DNA of 64,000 nt from Pirellulales bacterium (GCA_022841705.1 JALHQZ010000002.1:682001-746000), one strand, 5' to 3'; shown: positions 25,668-35,568, numbered from the stretch's first letter. Numbers and translations are program-made. The notes: generated by a model from the letters alone, not told the origin.

Positions 25668-26693
25668 ATGGTCATGAAGCAGTTACGCAGGCTCCTGATT
25701 AGTGGGCTCGTGCTTCTCGCACTGAGCAACGCCCCGGCCGCCGCCGCCACGAAGTTGCTGGAATACGATGCCGCGATCGCCGGTGCCGGCAACGAGCCAC
25801 CGGACTTCGATCCTAACTGGGCTGGATCGGGTCTACCGATGGTGAACACCGGCGCATTCTTGCTGCAGGACAATACGGCCAACACGGAGCAGGAGTACGG
25901 CGAGTATTACTCGCCATTCTTGCCGGTCGGCACCTTCAAGCGTGGTGGCGCGCCCTACGGCATCGAGTTCAAGGTCCGCCCGCGGACCGACGTCGGCTTC
26001 GTTGCTTCGCTGTGGCCCGAAATGTATCTCACTTGGAGCGACGACCAGTTCAACTACAACATTACCGTCGATAAGTTTGGCGACGCGAATACCAGCGGCA
26101 CGGGCGATATCGTGTATGGCCGCGGAAGTTTCACGCCCGCCATCTCGGGCATCGATTGGTCTGTCCCCCACACGATATTCATTGGCCAGCGCGGCGATGG
26201 GGTCAGCAGCGTCTTCGATTTTTACCTTGATGGGACGATTATCTCGACTCGCACCGACGGAAGCGTCGCACGCTCGCGAACCGGCTTCGAATTTCTCCAG
26301 GATTCGATTGGCTTCGGCGATGGCACCACAGGCTCCCCGAGCGGAAATACCGATGTGGCGGGTGAATGGTACTTCGTCCGTGTGTGGGATGTGAACAATC
26401 CGGCGCTGACCGGCGGCGGGGCCGTGGGGGACTACAACTCCAACAGCTTTGTGGACGCCGCTGACTACACGCTCTATCGCGACAATGCAGGGACCTCCAC
26501 CGTGCTGCCGAACGATCCCATCGGCGGGGTCATCGGCTCGGGACAGTACACGCAGTGGAAGGATAACTTCACTTCTGGCGGTGGGGCCAGCGGTTTACTC
26601 GCGGTTTCGGCTGTGCCGGAGCCAGGAACTCTGTGGTTGGTTGGAGGGGGCGTCGCTGTAGGTATTTACGGTTGGGTGCGGGGCAAACGGTGA
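25668..26693 (+). CDS. Exported lectin-like protein with dockerin repeat and PEP-CTERM tail
   Basis: A 341-residue exported protein: signal peptide (about 1-25), a beta-rich lectin/LamG-like module (about 27-250; key segments GAPYGIEFKVRPR, YLTWSDDQFNYN, FDFYLDG), a calcium-loop pair of dockerin type (GDYNSNSFVDAADYTLYRD) and a PEP-CTERM signal (VPEPGTLWLVGGG... RGKR). PEP-CTERM proteins are sorted by exosortase to the surface. The start at ATG 25668 is used because the signal sequence begins there; the open frame extends 165 bases further up. The module is shared with the next genes at 26798 and 28919. Confidence 0.85.
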   Translation: MVMKQLRRLLISGLVLLALSNAPAAAATKLLEYDAAIAGAGNEPPDFDPNWAGSGLPMVNTGAFLLQDNTANTEQEYGEYYSPFLPVGTFKRGGAPYGIEFKVRPRTDVGFVASLWPEMYLTWSDDQFNYNITVDKFGDANTSGTGDIVYGRGSFTPAISGIDWSVPHTIFIGQRGDGVSSVFDFYLDGTIISTRTDGSVARSRTGFEFLQDSIGFGDGTTGSPSGNTDVAGEWYFVRVWDVNNPALTGGGAVGDYNSNSFVDAADYTLYRDNAGTSTVLPNDPIGGVIGSGQYTQWKDNFTSGGGASGLLAVSAVPEPGTLWLVGGGVAVGIYGWVRGKR

Positions 26694-26797
26694 GTTGTGT
26701 TTCATTGGCGGGCGGCTTTGTTGACAGCGAATCGATGTGCTAGCCTCACGCGATCCGCGCCTAACTTGGGCTCCATTCAAAAGAGGGGGAGAATTCC

Positions 26798-27577
26798 GTG
26801 TCACGTGCATTGACAACCTTGAGTCTGCTGCTTGCCAGCGTGTTGTGCTGTTCCCCCGCCTCGGCGGTGTTACTGCTGAATTTCGATGCGGCTTCCGCCG
26901 GCGCGGGGGTCACTCCCAGCGATCAGGGCTGGACACGCTTCGGCACGCCGATGGTCAACACCGGCGCCTTCCTTTTGCAGGACAACACCGGTGTCAGCGG
27001 GCAGCAATCGGGCGAGTACCTCTCACCCACTTTGGCGGCAGGCACGTTCACGCGCGGCGGCGCCCCCTACGGCATCGAGTTCCGCGTGCGCCCCCGGACG
27101 GACCTCAGCTTCGTCGGCAACGCGTGGCCCGAAATGTATCTCACGTGGAGCGATAATCAGTTCAATTACAACATCTCAGTTGATAAGTTCGGCGGCGCCG
27201 CCACCAGTGGCACGGGTGACATCGTGTACGGCCGCAATAGTTTTTCACCCGCGATTACGGGCATCGATTGGTCGACCCCCCACACCATTTTCATCGGCCA
27301 TCGGGGGAGCGGAGGCAGCAGCGTGTTCGACTTCTACCTCGACGGCGCGCTGGTCTCAACGGTGACCGATGGCAGCATCGCGCGAAACGGCAGCTTTGCC
27401 CGGGATGCAGTCGATTTCGGCGACGGCACCACCGGTGATATCGATGTCGCTGGTGAATGGTACTTCGTACGGGTGTGGAATGTGAACAATCCAGCCGCCG
27501 CGGTGCCGGAAGTCGGTAGCTTCCTGTTGCTGTCAGCGGCGACTGGTGTCGTCCTGCTAATGCGGCGGCGGAAGTAG
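26798..27577 (+). CDS. Exported lectin-like protein with PEP-CTERM tail, no dockerin
   Basis: A 259-residue paralogue of the preceding gene product. It has a signal peptide (about 1-23), the same lectin/LamG-like module (residues 25-235; GAPYGIEFRVRPR, YLTWSDNQFNYN, FDFYLDGAL) and a short PEP-CTERM-like tail VPEVGSF...LMRRRK. The dockerin loops of its neighbour are missing. It uses a GTG start with a GAGGGGGAGA ribosome site. Confidence 0.85.
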   Translation: MSRALTTLSLLLASVLCCSPASAVLLLNFDAASAGAGVTPSDQGWTRFGTPMVNTGAFLLQDNTGVSGQQSGEYLSPTLAAGTFTRGGAPYGIEFRVRPRTDLSFVGNAWPEMYLTWSDNQFNYNISVDKFGGAATSGTGDIVYGRNSFSPAITGIDWSTPHTIFIGHRGSGGSSVFDFYLDGALVSTVTDGSIARNGSFARDAVDFGDGTTGDIDVAGEWYFVRVWNVNNPAAAVPEVGSFLLLSAATGVVLLMRRRK

Positions 27578-27615
27578 CTCGGGCGTCACCAATCGTTGTT
27601 TAGCTTCTTCACTGC

Positions 27616-28779
27616 GTGTTGCAGGTTGTCGTGTCTTTAGTCCGGATTCTTCGAAACCGTAGCGTCGCGCGCGTTGGCCGCGCGCTACTGCTCCTGGCGA
27701 TGGGATTCTCCGTTGCGACGGGGCGCGAAGCGGAACAGCCCGCGAAGAATACCCTCGGGCTGGGACTTTACTGCGCGCCGTTCGCCACCGCGGAGGAGAC
27801 CAGCGAGTTCATCGCCAAATGCCAACACCATGGCGTCAAGACGCTGTACCCCTCATTGTCTGGCGGCGGCACGGTGATTTGGAGAACGGACAAGGAACTC
27901 TACTATACGGCTCTTAAGGACGCGTTGGATCAGGGCTACGACTCGCTGGCCGACCTGATCTCTCAAGCCCATGCGGCAGGTATGAAGGTTTACCCCTCGG
28001 TCGCCATTTGCCCGGCGTGCAAGTTCTTGGACGAGCACCCGGAGTGGGAAACCCACGATCGCACGGGAAAACTTTCGTCAGCCACAACCACCCGCGCGTT
28101 CTCGCCCGCCTTCCCCGCGGCCCGCGCCGCAAAGATTGCCGTTCTCATGGATTTGGTCAATGGCTACGAAGTTGACGGCGTAATGCTTGACTACTGCCGG
28201 TACCCTGAGAACAGTAAGAGCGCCGAAACGAAGTACGGCTACTACGGCTACGACGAGCCGCACTTGACGGCCTGCCAAACGAAGCACAATTTCGATCCTC
28301 GCACAGAGCCGATCGATTCCCGGCAGTGGAATGTTTTCAATAAGTTGCGGGAGGATTCGGTGACCGCTTTTGTGCGCGAGTTTCGCACGGCAGTGGACCG
28401 TAGCGGGAAGAAGATTCGCATCGGCGGGTTTGGCGACACCGACCCCGCCTACGAGGCAAGAATGTGCGGGCGTAACTGCGTGGCGTGGGCCCGACAAGGG
28501 TTGATCGACGACTATTTCTTAGCGACCTATGCCGAAGGAATTGATGAAATGCCAAAGGTGGTGAAGCGCGCGCGCCGCATGGCAGGGCCTCAGGTGGTGC
28601 TGCTCTCCGCGCTTTCTCCGTTCAATCGGTTCCTCACAACGAACGACCAAATGGTGGCGGCGACCAAGGCCCAATTGGCCGCTGGCGCCGATGGCGTCTG
28701 GATCTACCGCAGCGATTTTCTCGATGAACTCAAGCTGTGGGATGGAGCTTCCGCCGCGGCGAAACTTGTTGCGCGCTGA
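27616..28779 (+). CDS. GHL10-like glycoside hydrolase (DUF187-type TIM barrel), secreted
   Basis: A 387-residue protein with a signal peptide after a basic leader (hydrophobic LLLLAMGFSVATG). The body looks like the GHL10/DUF187 barrel: LYPSLSGGG, AHAAGMKVYPSVAICP, the conserved DGVMLDYCRYP (candidate catalytic Asp) and a final GADGVWIYRSDFLDE. The family cleaves or binds extracellular glycans; substrate unknown. The start is uncertain: GTG 27616 is the longest form and has no clear ribosome site. It lies between the second and third lectin-like genes on the same strand. Confidence 0.75.
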   Translation: MLQVVVSLVRILRNRSVARVGRALLLLAMGFSVATGREAEQPAKNTLGLGLYCAPFATAEETSEFIAKCQHHGVKTLYPSLSGGGTVIWRTDKELYYTALKDALDQGYDSLADLISQAHAAGMKVYPSVAICPACKFLDEHPEWETHDRTGKLSSATTTRAFSPAFPAARAAKIAVLMDLVNGYEVDGVMLDYCRYPENSKSAETKYGYYGYDEPHLTACQTKHNFDPRTEPIDSRQWNVFNKLREDSVTAFVREFRTAVDRSGKKIRIGGFGDTDPAYEARMCGRNCVAWARQGLIDDYFLATYAEGIDEMPKVVKRARRMAGPQVVLLSALSPFNRFLTTNDQMVAATKAQLAAGADGVWIYRSDFLDELKLWDGASAAAKLVAR

Positions 28780-28918
28780 GTAGATTTGTGGAGCGTTCGG
28801 CTCGATTGAACTAGAATGAAGGGAGCCACCGAGCGCTCTCGCAATCACGGGTGGCCCCTGGACTCTCATCGCGCGAACTAACAATCGGCGAGTTTTTCGA
28901 TAAGCGAGACCGTTCCCC

Positions 28919-31729
28919 GTGCGCACCAAGACCTTCGCTTCGACTTGGGCGCTCCTCCCTCTGCTGGCCGCGCTCGCCCCCGCTTGGGCCGCGACCAAGC
29001 TGTTGGAATTCGACGCGGGCTTAGCAGGCGCTGGCGTCTTGCCGACCAGTCAAGGCTGGACTGTGTCGGGCACGCAGATGATGAACAACGGCGTGAGCTT
29101 GGTTCAAAACAACACGACCGTCGCCGGGCAGCAGTTCGGTGAATACTATTCGCCAATCCTCCCTGCCGGAACCTTCACGCGCGGCGGCGCCGAGTACGGC
29201 ATCGAGTTTCGCGTCAAACCGCTCTCCGACATTCCCTTCTCGGCCAGCGCTTGGCCTAACATGTACGTCACCTGGAGCGACAACCAGTTCAACTACAACG
29301 TGCATATCGACTTGTACGGTCAGGGCCAAACCAGTGGCGTTGCGAACGGTGAAATCGCTTACGGCCGGGGCAGCTTTAGTCCGGCGATCACGGGAATCGA
29401 TTGGCGGACTCCACACTCCGTCTTCATCGGCCATCGCGGGAGTGGCGGAACAAGCACATTCGATTTTTATCTGGATGGCATCGCACGCGGCAGCATTCCG
29501 GATAGCAGCATCGCCCGTTCGCTTTCGGGTTTCAGCGTGTTTCAAAATCGAATTGGCTTTGGCGATGGCACCACCGCGGCGGAGGACGTTGCAGGGGAGT
29601 GGCAATCGCTGCGGGTGTGGGACGTGAATAGTCCCGAAAAAACTTTGCCGCCCGTCGTCAGTACTGCGCAACCTCGGCACACGGCCGATGTCGATGTCTT
29701 CGTGGGAGGAGTTGGATATCCAAACTTCCGTAGCCCCTCGCTGGTCACGGCCAACGACGGTGTCTTGCTCGCGCTGGCCGAAGGTCGTACCGGTGAAGAG
29801 CCAGGTTTCTACGGCGATACCGATCTGGTGCTCAGGCGGAGCCTCGATGGCGGGGTAACGTGGAACGCGATGCAGGTGATTGAAAGCCCGCGCACGTTCG
29901 GTCAGAAGTTGGCCAACCCAGTTTCACTTGTCGACGAAACAAATGGCCGCGTCTGGGTGCTTTACAATCGCTACGAAGGGAATTTGGGCACCATCGATTC
30001 TCAACCTGGCACGACCAACAACACCGCGTGGGCCCGCTACAGCGACGATAGTGGCGCCACGTGGTCGAGCGCCATCGATATCACCGCCGGCACGAAGGAC
30101 TTTGATAATTGGAACGTTATCGCCTTTGGGCCAGGCAGCGGGATCCAAATGGAGAATGGTCGCTTGGTGGCTCCCTCGGCCCGGTGGGTCAATGGTTGGA
30201 ATACTTATGCCGTTTACTCGGACGATCACGGAGCCACGTGGCAGCGCGGCGCGCTCACACCGGGCGGCAATTTGGCCGGCGAGAACAACATTGTCGAGCT
30301 CGCCGATGGCACGCTCCGGATGGATGCTCGTTCGAATAACGCGAGTGTGGCGCCGCGCACGAACCACATCAGCTCCGATGGGGGCGCCACCTGGGGGCCG
30401 CCCAGCGCTGGGCAGGTCGCCGAGTCTGTTCACGCCGCCGCCATGCGTTTCACCCGCGTTTCGGAAGGCGACGATCTCAACCGCATCGTGTGGACCGGCC
30501 CCCGCGGCCCCGATCGCACCAACCTCGTGGTCCGCACCAGCTACGATGAAGGCCAAACGTACGGCGGCGAACGATTGTTGTACGATGGCTACTCGGGCTA
30601 CTCCGATCTTACCCAGTTGGCCAATGGTTCAATGGGGGTGCTGTTCGAAACCAATGACGCGCGCAATCTCACGTTCACCTCCTACAACCGCGAATTCCTC
30701 GAGCCGCCAGCCGGCCTGTCGGCATACGAAGATTTCCGGTACGCGTCTGCAAACCTGCTCGGCAACAAAAATGGCGGCTACGGCTTTAGCGGCGGCTGGG
30801 CCCGGCACCCGGACGCAACAGGCGTGTCGAACGCGGTGATCGAAGCGAGCGATTTGCAGTACGCCAATTTTCCGTTTGTGGTGGAAGGAAACCGCCGCGC
30901 GGTGCTCTTCTCGGGCAGCGCTGGGTCGATGTCACGCGCACTCGCAACCCCGCTCGACTTCAATTCGAACGAAACGTACTACCTGTCGCTGCTCGTGCGC
31001 ACAGATAGCGACGAGGCAGACATCGAAAACGACGCGGAAATGCTCCGGTTGTCGCTGCGATCGGGCGCGAGCGAAGTGGCTGCCGTTGGAGTGAGTGGAA
31101 ATGAAAGCCTGTTCGTCGCCGGTGGCGGCCAACTGTCAAGCACCGCCGCCAACTTCATAAACAAGGATGTGCCCTACTACTTGGTGGCGAAAATCGTCAG
31201 CCGTGCGACCTCTCCCGGCGGAGCCGATCAGTTATTCCTCGCAGCGTTCCCCACAGGGCAAGCAATTCCTGCGGTGGAAAGCAATCTCGTGTGGAATTTG
31301 GTTGATTCGTCGTCGCTCAACTCGGCAGCGCTCGTCGACCGGTTGGTCATCAGTGGCGGCAGTGCGGCCACCTGGGTGCTCGACGAATTGCGAATGGGAA
31401 CTGACTTTCAATCTGTGGTTAGCAACGCCGTTCTGCCAACGGGTGACTACAACGCCGATGGAGTGGTCGACGCGGCCGATTACGGAGTATGGCGTGATTC
31501 ATTGGGGCAAGCCGTCACTGCCGGACGCGGCGCCGATGGCAATCGCAACGGCGTGATTGATTCGGGGGACTACAATCTGTGGCGGGCTCACTTCGGCGAA
31601 AGTTTAGCCAGTAGTTCTCTGTCCAACGCACAGTCCTCCGCGCGCGTGATTCCCGAGCCAAATGTCTTTCCCTTTATGATCGCTGCGGGTTCTGTCACAC
31701 TTTGGCGGCGAAAGTTACGAAAATCATAG
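28919..31729 (+). CDS. Exported modular sialidase with lectin-like module, dockerin loops and PEP-CTERM tail
   Basis: A 936-residue protein. Order: signal peptide (1-25), the lectin/LamG-like module shared with the genes at 25668 and 26798 (26-240), a sialidase propeller (about 255-595) with PNFRSPSLV in place of the classic FRIP and Asp boxes SLDGGVTW, SDDSGATW, SDDHGATW and SSDGGATW, another beta-rich module (about 610-840), two calcium loops of dockerin type (DYNADGVVDAADYGVWRD, DGNRNGVIDSGDYNLWR) and a PEP-CTERM tail (VIPEPNVFP...WRRKLRK). It would act at the cell surface on sialylated or similar glycans. GTG start. Confidence 0.85.
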   Translation: MRTKTFASTWALLPLLAALAPAWAATKLLEFDAGLAGAGVLPTSQGWTVSGTQMMNNGVSLVQNNTTVAGQQFGEYYSPILPAGTFTRGGAEYGIEFRVKPLSDIPFSASAWPNMYVTWSDNQFNYNVHIDLYGQGQTSGVANGEIAYGRGSFSPAITGIDWRTPHSVFIGHRGSGGTSTFDFYLDGIARGSIPDSSIARSLSGFSVFQNRIGFGDGTTAAEDVAGEWQSLRVWDVNSPEKTLPPVVSTAQPRHTADVDVFVGGVGYPNFRSPSLVTANDGVLLALAEGRTGEEPGFYGDTDLVLRRSLDGGVTWNAMQVIESPRTFGQKLANPVSLVDETNGRVWVLYNRYEGNLGTIDSQPGTTNNTAWARYSDDSGATWSSAIDITAGTKDFDNWNVIAFGPGSGIQMENGRLVAPSARWVNGWNTYAVYSDDHGATWQRGALTPGGNLAGENNIVELADGTLRMDARSNNASVAPRTNHISSDGGATWGPPSAGQVAESVHAAAMRFTRVSEGDDLNRIVWTGPRGPDRTNLVVRTSYDEGQTYGGERLLYDGYSGYSDLTQLANGSMGVLFETNDARNLTFTSYNREFLEPPAGLSAYEDFRYASANLLGNKNGGYGFSGGWARHPDATGVSNAVIEASDLQYANFPFVVEGNRRAVLFSGSAGSMSRALATPLDFNSNETYYLSLLVRTDSDEADIENDAEMLRLSLRSGASEVAAVGVSGNESLFVAGGGQLSSTAANFINKDVPYYLVAKIVSRATSPGGADQLFLAAFPTGQAIPAVESNLVWNLVDSSSLNSAALVDRLVISGGSAATWVLDELRMGTDFQSVVSNAVLPTGDYNADGVVDAADYGVWRDSLGQAVTAGRGADGNRNGVIDSGDYNLWRAHFGESLASSSLSNAQSSARVIPEPNVFPFMIAAGSVTLWRRKLRKS

Positions 31730-32697
31730 CACTGCTAAACAACTTAAACGGTTGAACTCAAGTCTGAGCGACGACTAGTGAAGTCGTCGCTTTTGTTTGT
31801 TTGGTTTGCGAAGCTCGGGCTGGTGACAAGGATCGGCAATTGGGGAGACACCTTCGTCTTCTTGTCGATACGTCGTGGCTCGCTTGGACGCCGTTCGAAA
31901 ACACGTACGGCTCGCTACTCTGACCGAGTTACGTGCTAGGGTGGCAATCGATCCTCAGCTGCACGCTTTCATCTTTTTTTCTCAGCGCGATAATTTTTGG
32001 CTCAAATCAATCTCCCCCTCATCGGAAACGCTGCGAATTGCCATCCAGGTTTATGAACGCTCTGCGGAAGCTGATGGCACATATACCTGAATTGTGGGTG
32101 GTTGTCGTAAACCCAATCGGGCCAAGAAGTTAGCGTACATTCGGGGCGAACCTGAAAAAGCTCGCCGACAGAATTTCGGTTGGGAAGGCTCCGGAACCTG
32201 GCCTCTCGCGGCTATTTCTCCGGGAAGCGAAAAATGTCTAGACGCCCGAGTGGCCGCCGAAATGAAATGTCCAGCTCGGCAGCGCCTCTCGGGTGAAACA
32301 GATTTCCACGATTTTGGGGGCTGCCGAGTCATATTCTATTGGTGGCTATCTTTTTGACCTGTCAGCCACGCCAGAATCTGAGCAAACTGTGCTTCATTTT
32401 CCGGCAAAATGCGGCACAATAACTTGTTGGACTGGATAGCGTTTGCCCAGAGCCACCTCCGGGGCTGTCACTTTTGCGATTACGCATCGTGGGCGCCACG
32501 CACTAGGCCTTCACTGCCAGACCAGTTGGTCGGTGACGCCCCAAGGCGAGGTTGTGACATAAGGCCCAGTCCAATTGACCGCGCAACAAAGTATCGAATC
32601 AGCTGTTGTGAAACCGAACTTATCGCGGCATTAGAGAAGCAGATCGACAACACGGTCTCAGACAGTTGTCCCCATAACTGAAAGCCCTGAGTCAAGC
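31730..32697. other. 968-base region without a convincing gene
   Basis: The left end holds the terminator at 31767. The rest is less G+C-rich; short open frames exist (for example 32409-32681) but none has a ribosome site and protein-like composition together. It may include the left edge of the mobile unit that follows. No repeat with 35531-35748 was recognised. Confidence 0.5.
31767..31799 (+). terminator. Rho-independent terminator after the modular sialidase
   Basis: AGCGACGAC and GTCGTCGCT form a 9-bp stem followed by TTTGTTTG. It lies 38 bases after the sialidase stop codon. Confidence 0.75.
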
Positions 32698-33834
32698 ATG
32701 AGCCAAACTGAAAGTCAGGGCGACGATCCCAACTCGATACCCGAAATCGGGTTGGTTTCACGGCACCAATGGCAGCTTCGAATGTTGCCGCCGAAGTGGC
32801 GCTGGGAAGCCGTCCGGCGGCATCCCTACTACCAAACGTTCTGGCGACCGGCCAACGATCATTTCCAGCAACGAGAACTTGAGCCTAAACACTTGGAGAT
32901 TGGAACTTATAAACGCCAAGCGGCGGTAAGTGTGCTCCAAATCGTCGGCGTCACCGCAGTCGCCCCCGACCCAGCACTTGAGTTTGAGCAACTCGACCAA
33001 GACGGCGAACAGGCCGGCTGGCTATCGGGCGCCGTTCATCCAATTACGTTTCTCGGGATGGTTGGTCAAATGATGGCGACTATGCCCGCGGAAACTTTAA
33101 CGCTGATTGGAAACGTCCTTACGGAAGCGGGGCACTTCGAAGAACCCGGTATGCGCAGTCCAAGCTTCATGCGGCTGCAATGCAGTGATGATCCTGCACT
33201 GGCCAGTTACCCGGATCTTCCCATCGTTTCCATTTGCCCGGCATCGTCGCAACGCGAAATCACACGGTGCCTTATTGAACTCCAAAAAGGCTGGCAAGCA
33301 CGTTGTGGGATTGAAGATAAGCGGGTCAATCTCGAAAAGCTTCCCAAGTACTTTGAGGTGTTTGATCTGCGGGAAGGGTGGTCACAAGGTAGCTACCGGC
33401 AGGCTTCGGAGCTCCGCTTCGAGGAGATCTGTGCGCAGCTCAATTGTCCGATTTCGACCGCGCACAATTTCTACCGGAATGCTTTTCTGCAGGTCGTCGG
33501 CCAACCGTTCACGTCGCCGTTGTGGGCTCGCGTCTTTGGGCCCTCGAAACTTTCGCAGCTCCTGGCGCCTGGCAACCCGGGAAGGGTCGTTCGTCGGCGT
33601 CCACTTCAGCAACGCAGTCCTGTGGCTGCCCCCGAAACGCGCGTCGGGGTCAACGTGGCGATGGAGCCCGCTCACTACGACCGGAGCGCTCAGCAAATCG
33701 CGCAGATTCAAGAGCTAATTCGGGCTGGGATGTCTGACCAAGAGATTTGCGACACCCTGGAAATGGAAGATGAAATCTTGCGCGGAATCGCCGAGCTTCG
33801 CCGCCGCTTCAGAGACCTTCCTTCCGGCACGTAA
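32698..33834 (+). CDS. Hypothetical protein of a tyrosine-recombinase mobile unit
   Basis: A 378-residue cytoplasmic protein. The N-terminal part has several Trp and aromatic residues (WRWEAVRRHPYYQTFWRP), the middle includes a helical region with Arg/Lys (TRCLIELQKGWQARCGI...RQASELRFEEICAQLN), and the C-terminal 60 residues look like a helix-turn-helix (IQELIRAGMSDQEICDTLEM). No named family recognised. It precedes an excisionase-like gene and a recombinase on the same strand, so I infer it belongs to their mobile unit. Confidence 0.7.
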   Translation: MSQTESQGDDPNSIPEIGLVSRHQWQLRMLPPKWRWEAVRRHPYYQTFWRPANDHFQQRELEPKHLEIGTYKRQAAVSVLQIVGVTAVAPDPALEFEQLDQDGEQAGWLSGAVHPITFLGMVGQMMATMPAETLTLIGNVLTEAGHFEEPGMRSPSFMRLQCSDDPALASYPDLPIVSICPASSQREITRCLIELQKGWQARCGIEDKRVNLEKLPKYFEVFDLREGWSQGSYRQASELRFEEICAQLNCPISTAHNFYRNAFLQVVGQPFTSPLWARVFGPSKLSQLLAPGNPGRVVRRRPLQQRSPVAAPETRVGVNVAMEPAHYDRSAQQIAQIQELIRAGMSDQEICDTLEMEDEILRGIAELRRRFRDLPSGT

Positions 33835-33945
33835 AGAATTGCGCCGACGTTTTTTGGGAAGAGGCAGAGGGTGAAGACTATTCAGGTCCTCGCCCATTAT
33901 CAGCCCCGGGACTTTGGGGCTGGTTGCTAGCACCTCACTGATGTC

Positions 33946-34227
33946 GTGGCCCAACTTCCCCCAGCGGCGGCCCCCAAAGCCGATTCGCGCCCATTTCTAT
34001 CGCCGGCCGAATTCGGCGGAATGACGGGGCTCTCCCTGTCCACGATCCGCCGTTACATCGCCAGCAAACAACTGCGAACTGTGCAGCTTGTGCCCCGTGG
34101 CCGGGTGCTGATTCCGGTCGAGGAGCTCCAGCGATATCAATCCCGTTCTGTCGAAGAACGGCCGAGCACTCCGCCGGCCGAGATTACCACACGTTCCACA
34201 CGGCGACGTCCCGCGTGGAAAATTTGA
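33946..34227 (+). CDS. Excisionase-like helix-turn-helix protein
   Basis: A 93-residue protein with a MerR/excisionase-type DNA-binding domain (HTH_17 type, about 16-62): FLSPAEFGGMTGLSLSTIRRYI, then the wing RGRVLIPVEELQRY. Tail is basic. It uses a GTG start. The recombinase gene begins 22 bases after its stop, the classic xis-int arrangement. Confidence 0.8.
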   Translation: MAQLPPAAAPKADSRPFLSPAEFGGMTGLSLSTIRRYIASKQLRTVQLVPRGRVLIPVEELQRYQSRSVEERPSTPPAEITTRSTRRRPAWKI

Positions 34228-34249
34228 AACACTCAACAGGATAATACTT

Positions 34250-35530
34250 ATGCCTGCAAAAAAACCGAAGTCCGTGCGAGGTGCTCACTTTTCATGGGTG
34301 TTACGCCTACGAAACGGAATCTGGCAAGCTGACGGTCGCTCCAATACCATCGATGCCGGCCGACATTCGCTCGGCGTAGCCGATTATGACGAAGCCGTGA
34401 AGGAGCTGATGCTGCTCGATCAGCTTCGCGCGGAACAGTTGGGGCTGATTCCGAAGTCGTCGGTCACGATCAGCCCCATCGCGCGACTGTTGATTGCCGA
34501 TGGCTTTAAGCTTCACGATGAATACCTGGGTCGAGCGCGGGCAGTTGGGGGGGTCAAAAAATCGACCCGCCGCCGCTGTAAGGCACGAGCCAAAAAGTTC
34601 CAGATGTTTTGCGAAGCCCAGCGGTTTCAGTATTGGGATCAGGTTCGCGAGCAGATCCTGGAAGCCTATGCGATGCACCTGGAAGAAAAAGGGTTGCACC
34701 AAACCACGATCACGTTGGAGCTGAAGTTCCTGCTCAAGGTCGCGCGCTGGCTGCAAAAGGAAGGGCATGTTCACCGCGAAAAGCCCTGGCAAATGTCGAT
34801 TACCCGGTTCGAGTCGCGGTCAGCTTACTGTTACCGGACCGAGGAAGTCGCCGCGATGATTTTGCACTGCCGATCGAATCCCGAACTCGGTTGGCTCGCC
34901 GATTTGATTGTCGGGCTGGCCTGCACGGGAATGCGCGCTACGGAGATCGCCGACTTCAAGACCGCCGACATCGATTGGAAGAATAACAATCTGGTATTGA
35001 GCGATGAGTCGTCACGTCCTAAGCAAGGCCGAGTTGTCGTACGCGAACTTAAAACGGGGCGGAGCCGCTCGATCCGGATTCACCCCGACCTCTTCGTGAT
35101 TTTGGAGCAACACCGGCATCGTTCTGGCTTCGTTTTTCGGGGGCCCCGCGGAGGCAAGCTTGACCTGCCTTGGTTACGAAAGCAATTTGTTGACCTGGTG
35201 ATCAATCCGTTGAAAGCGAAGTTTCCCACGCCGCCCGGTGGCAAGGGTTTCGCAGACGGCCGCCTGCACTCGTTTCGCCACTACTACACCTCCGCTTGCG
35301 TTCGAGCGGGGATCCCCGTGTTTGAGATTATGGCGGCCTTGGGACATCGTAGCAGCGAAATGACCCGGCATTATTTCCATGTCGAGAACGAGGCCGCACA
35401 ACGCAAACTAGAAGGAGTTGATTTTCTGGGGGCAGCTAGCGGACGTTCCGCCAGCGAGCCCCTGGTTAACCATGAAGTCGAGGAGGCCGAACCGCCAGTT
35501 CGTGATTCCGATTCATCCTCGGGCACGTAA
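34250..35530 (+). CDS. Tyrosine recombinase / site-specific integrase
   Basis: A 426-residue protein with an N-terminal SAM-like core-binding domain (about 70-190) and a C-terminal catalytic domain. Catalytic residues: Arg in CTGMRATEI (about 230), Lys in ELKTGRSRS (about 267), HSFRHY (His-x2-Arg, about 341-344), ALGHRS (His, about 366) and Tyr in RHYFH (about 375). It should integrate or excise the unit at 32698-35530 with the HTH protein as directionality factor. RBS: ACAGGATAA is weak but the start fits. Confidence 0.88.
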   Translation: MPAKKPKSVRGAHFSWVLRLRNGIWQADGRSNTIDAGRHSLGVADYDEAVKELMLLDQLRAEQLGLIPKSSVTISPIARLLIADGFKLHDEYLGRARAVGGVKKSTRRRCKARAKKFQMFCEAQRFQYWDQVREQILEAYAMHLEEKGLHQTTITLELKFLLKVARWLQKEGHVHREKPWQMSITRFESRSAYCYRTEEVAAMILHCRSNPELGWLADLIVGLACTGMRATEIADFKTADIDWKNNNLVLSDESSRPKQGRVVVRELKTGRSRSIRIHPDLFVILEQHRHRSGFVFRGPRGGKLDLPWLRKQFVDLVINPLKAKFPTPPGGKGFADGRLHSFRHYYTSACVRAGIPVFEIMAALGHRSSEMTRHYFHVENEAAQRKLEGVDFLGAASGRSASEPLVNHEVEEAEPPVRDSDSSSGT

Positions 35531-35543
35531 GATTTGGCACACT

Positions 35544-35568
35544 GTTGTCACAATCGCTTTGTGACAAC
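35544..35568. repeat. Perfect 10-bp inverted repeat after the integrase
   Basis: GTTGTCACAA and TTGTGACAAC with loop TCGCT lie 13 bases after the integrase stop. No T run follows, so it is not a typical terminator; a smaller inverted pair (CGTAAGT 35581-35587, ACTTACG 35603-35609) lies just beyond. Candidate attachment site arm or mRNA end structure. Confidence 0.5.

Noticed and set aside
32409..32681. 90-codon frame in the gap after the sialidase
   Set aside because: ATG present but no ribosome site and an unusual Cys- and Arg-rich composition; no family. Could be revived by homologues.
33825..35537. Similar sequence at the ends of the genes at 32698 and 34250 (GGCACGTAA followed by GATTTG/GAATTG)
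   Set aside because: The likeness is only about 15 bases with mismatches and starts inside coding sequence; too weak to call an attachment repeat.
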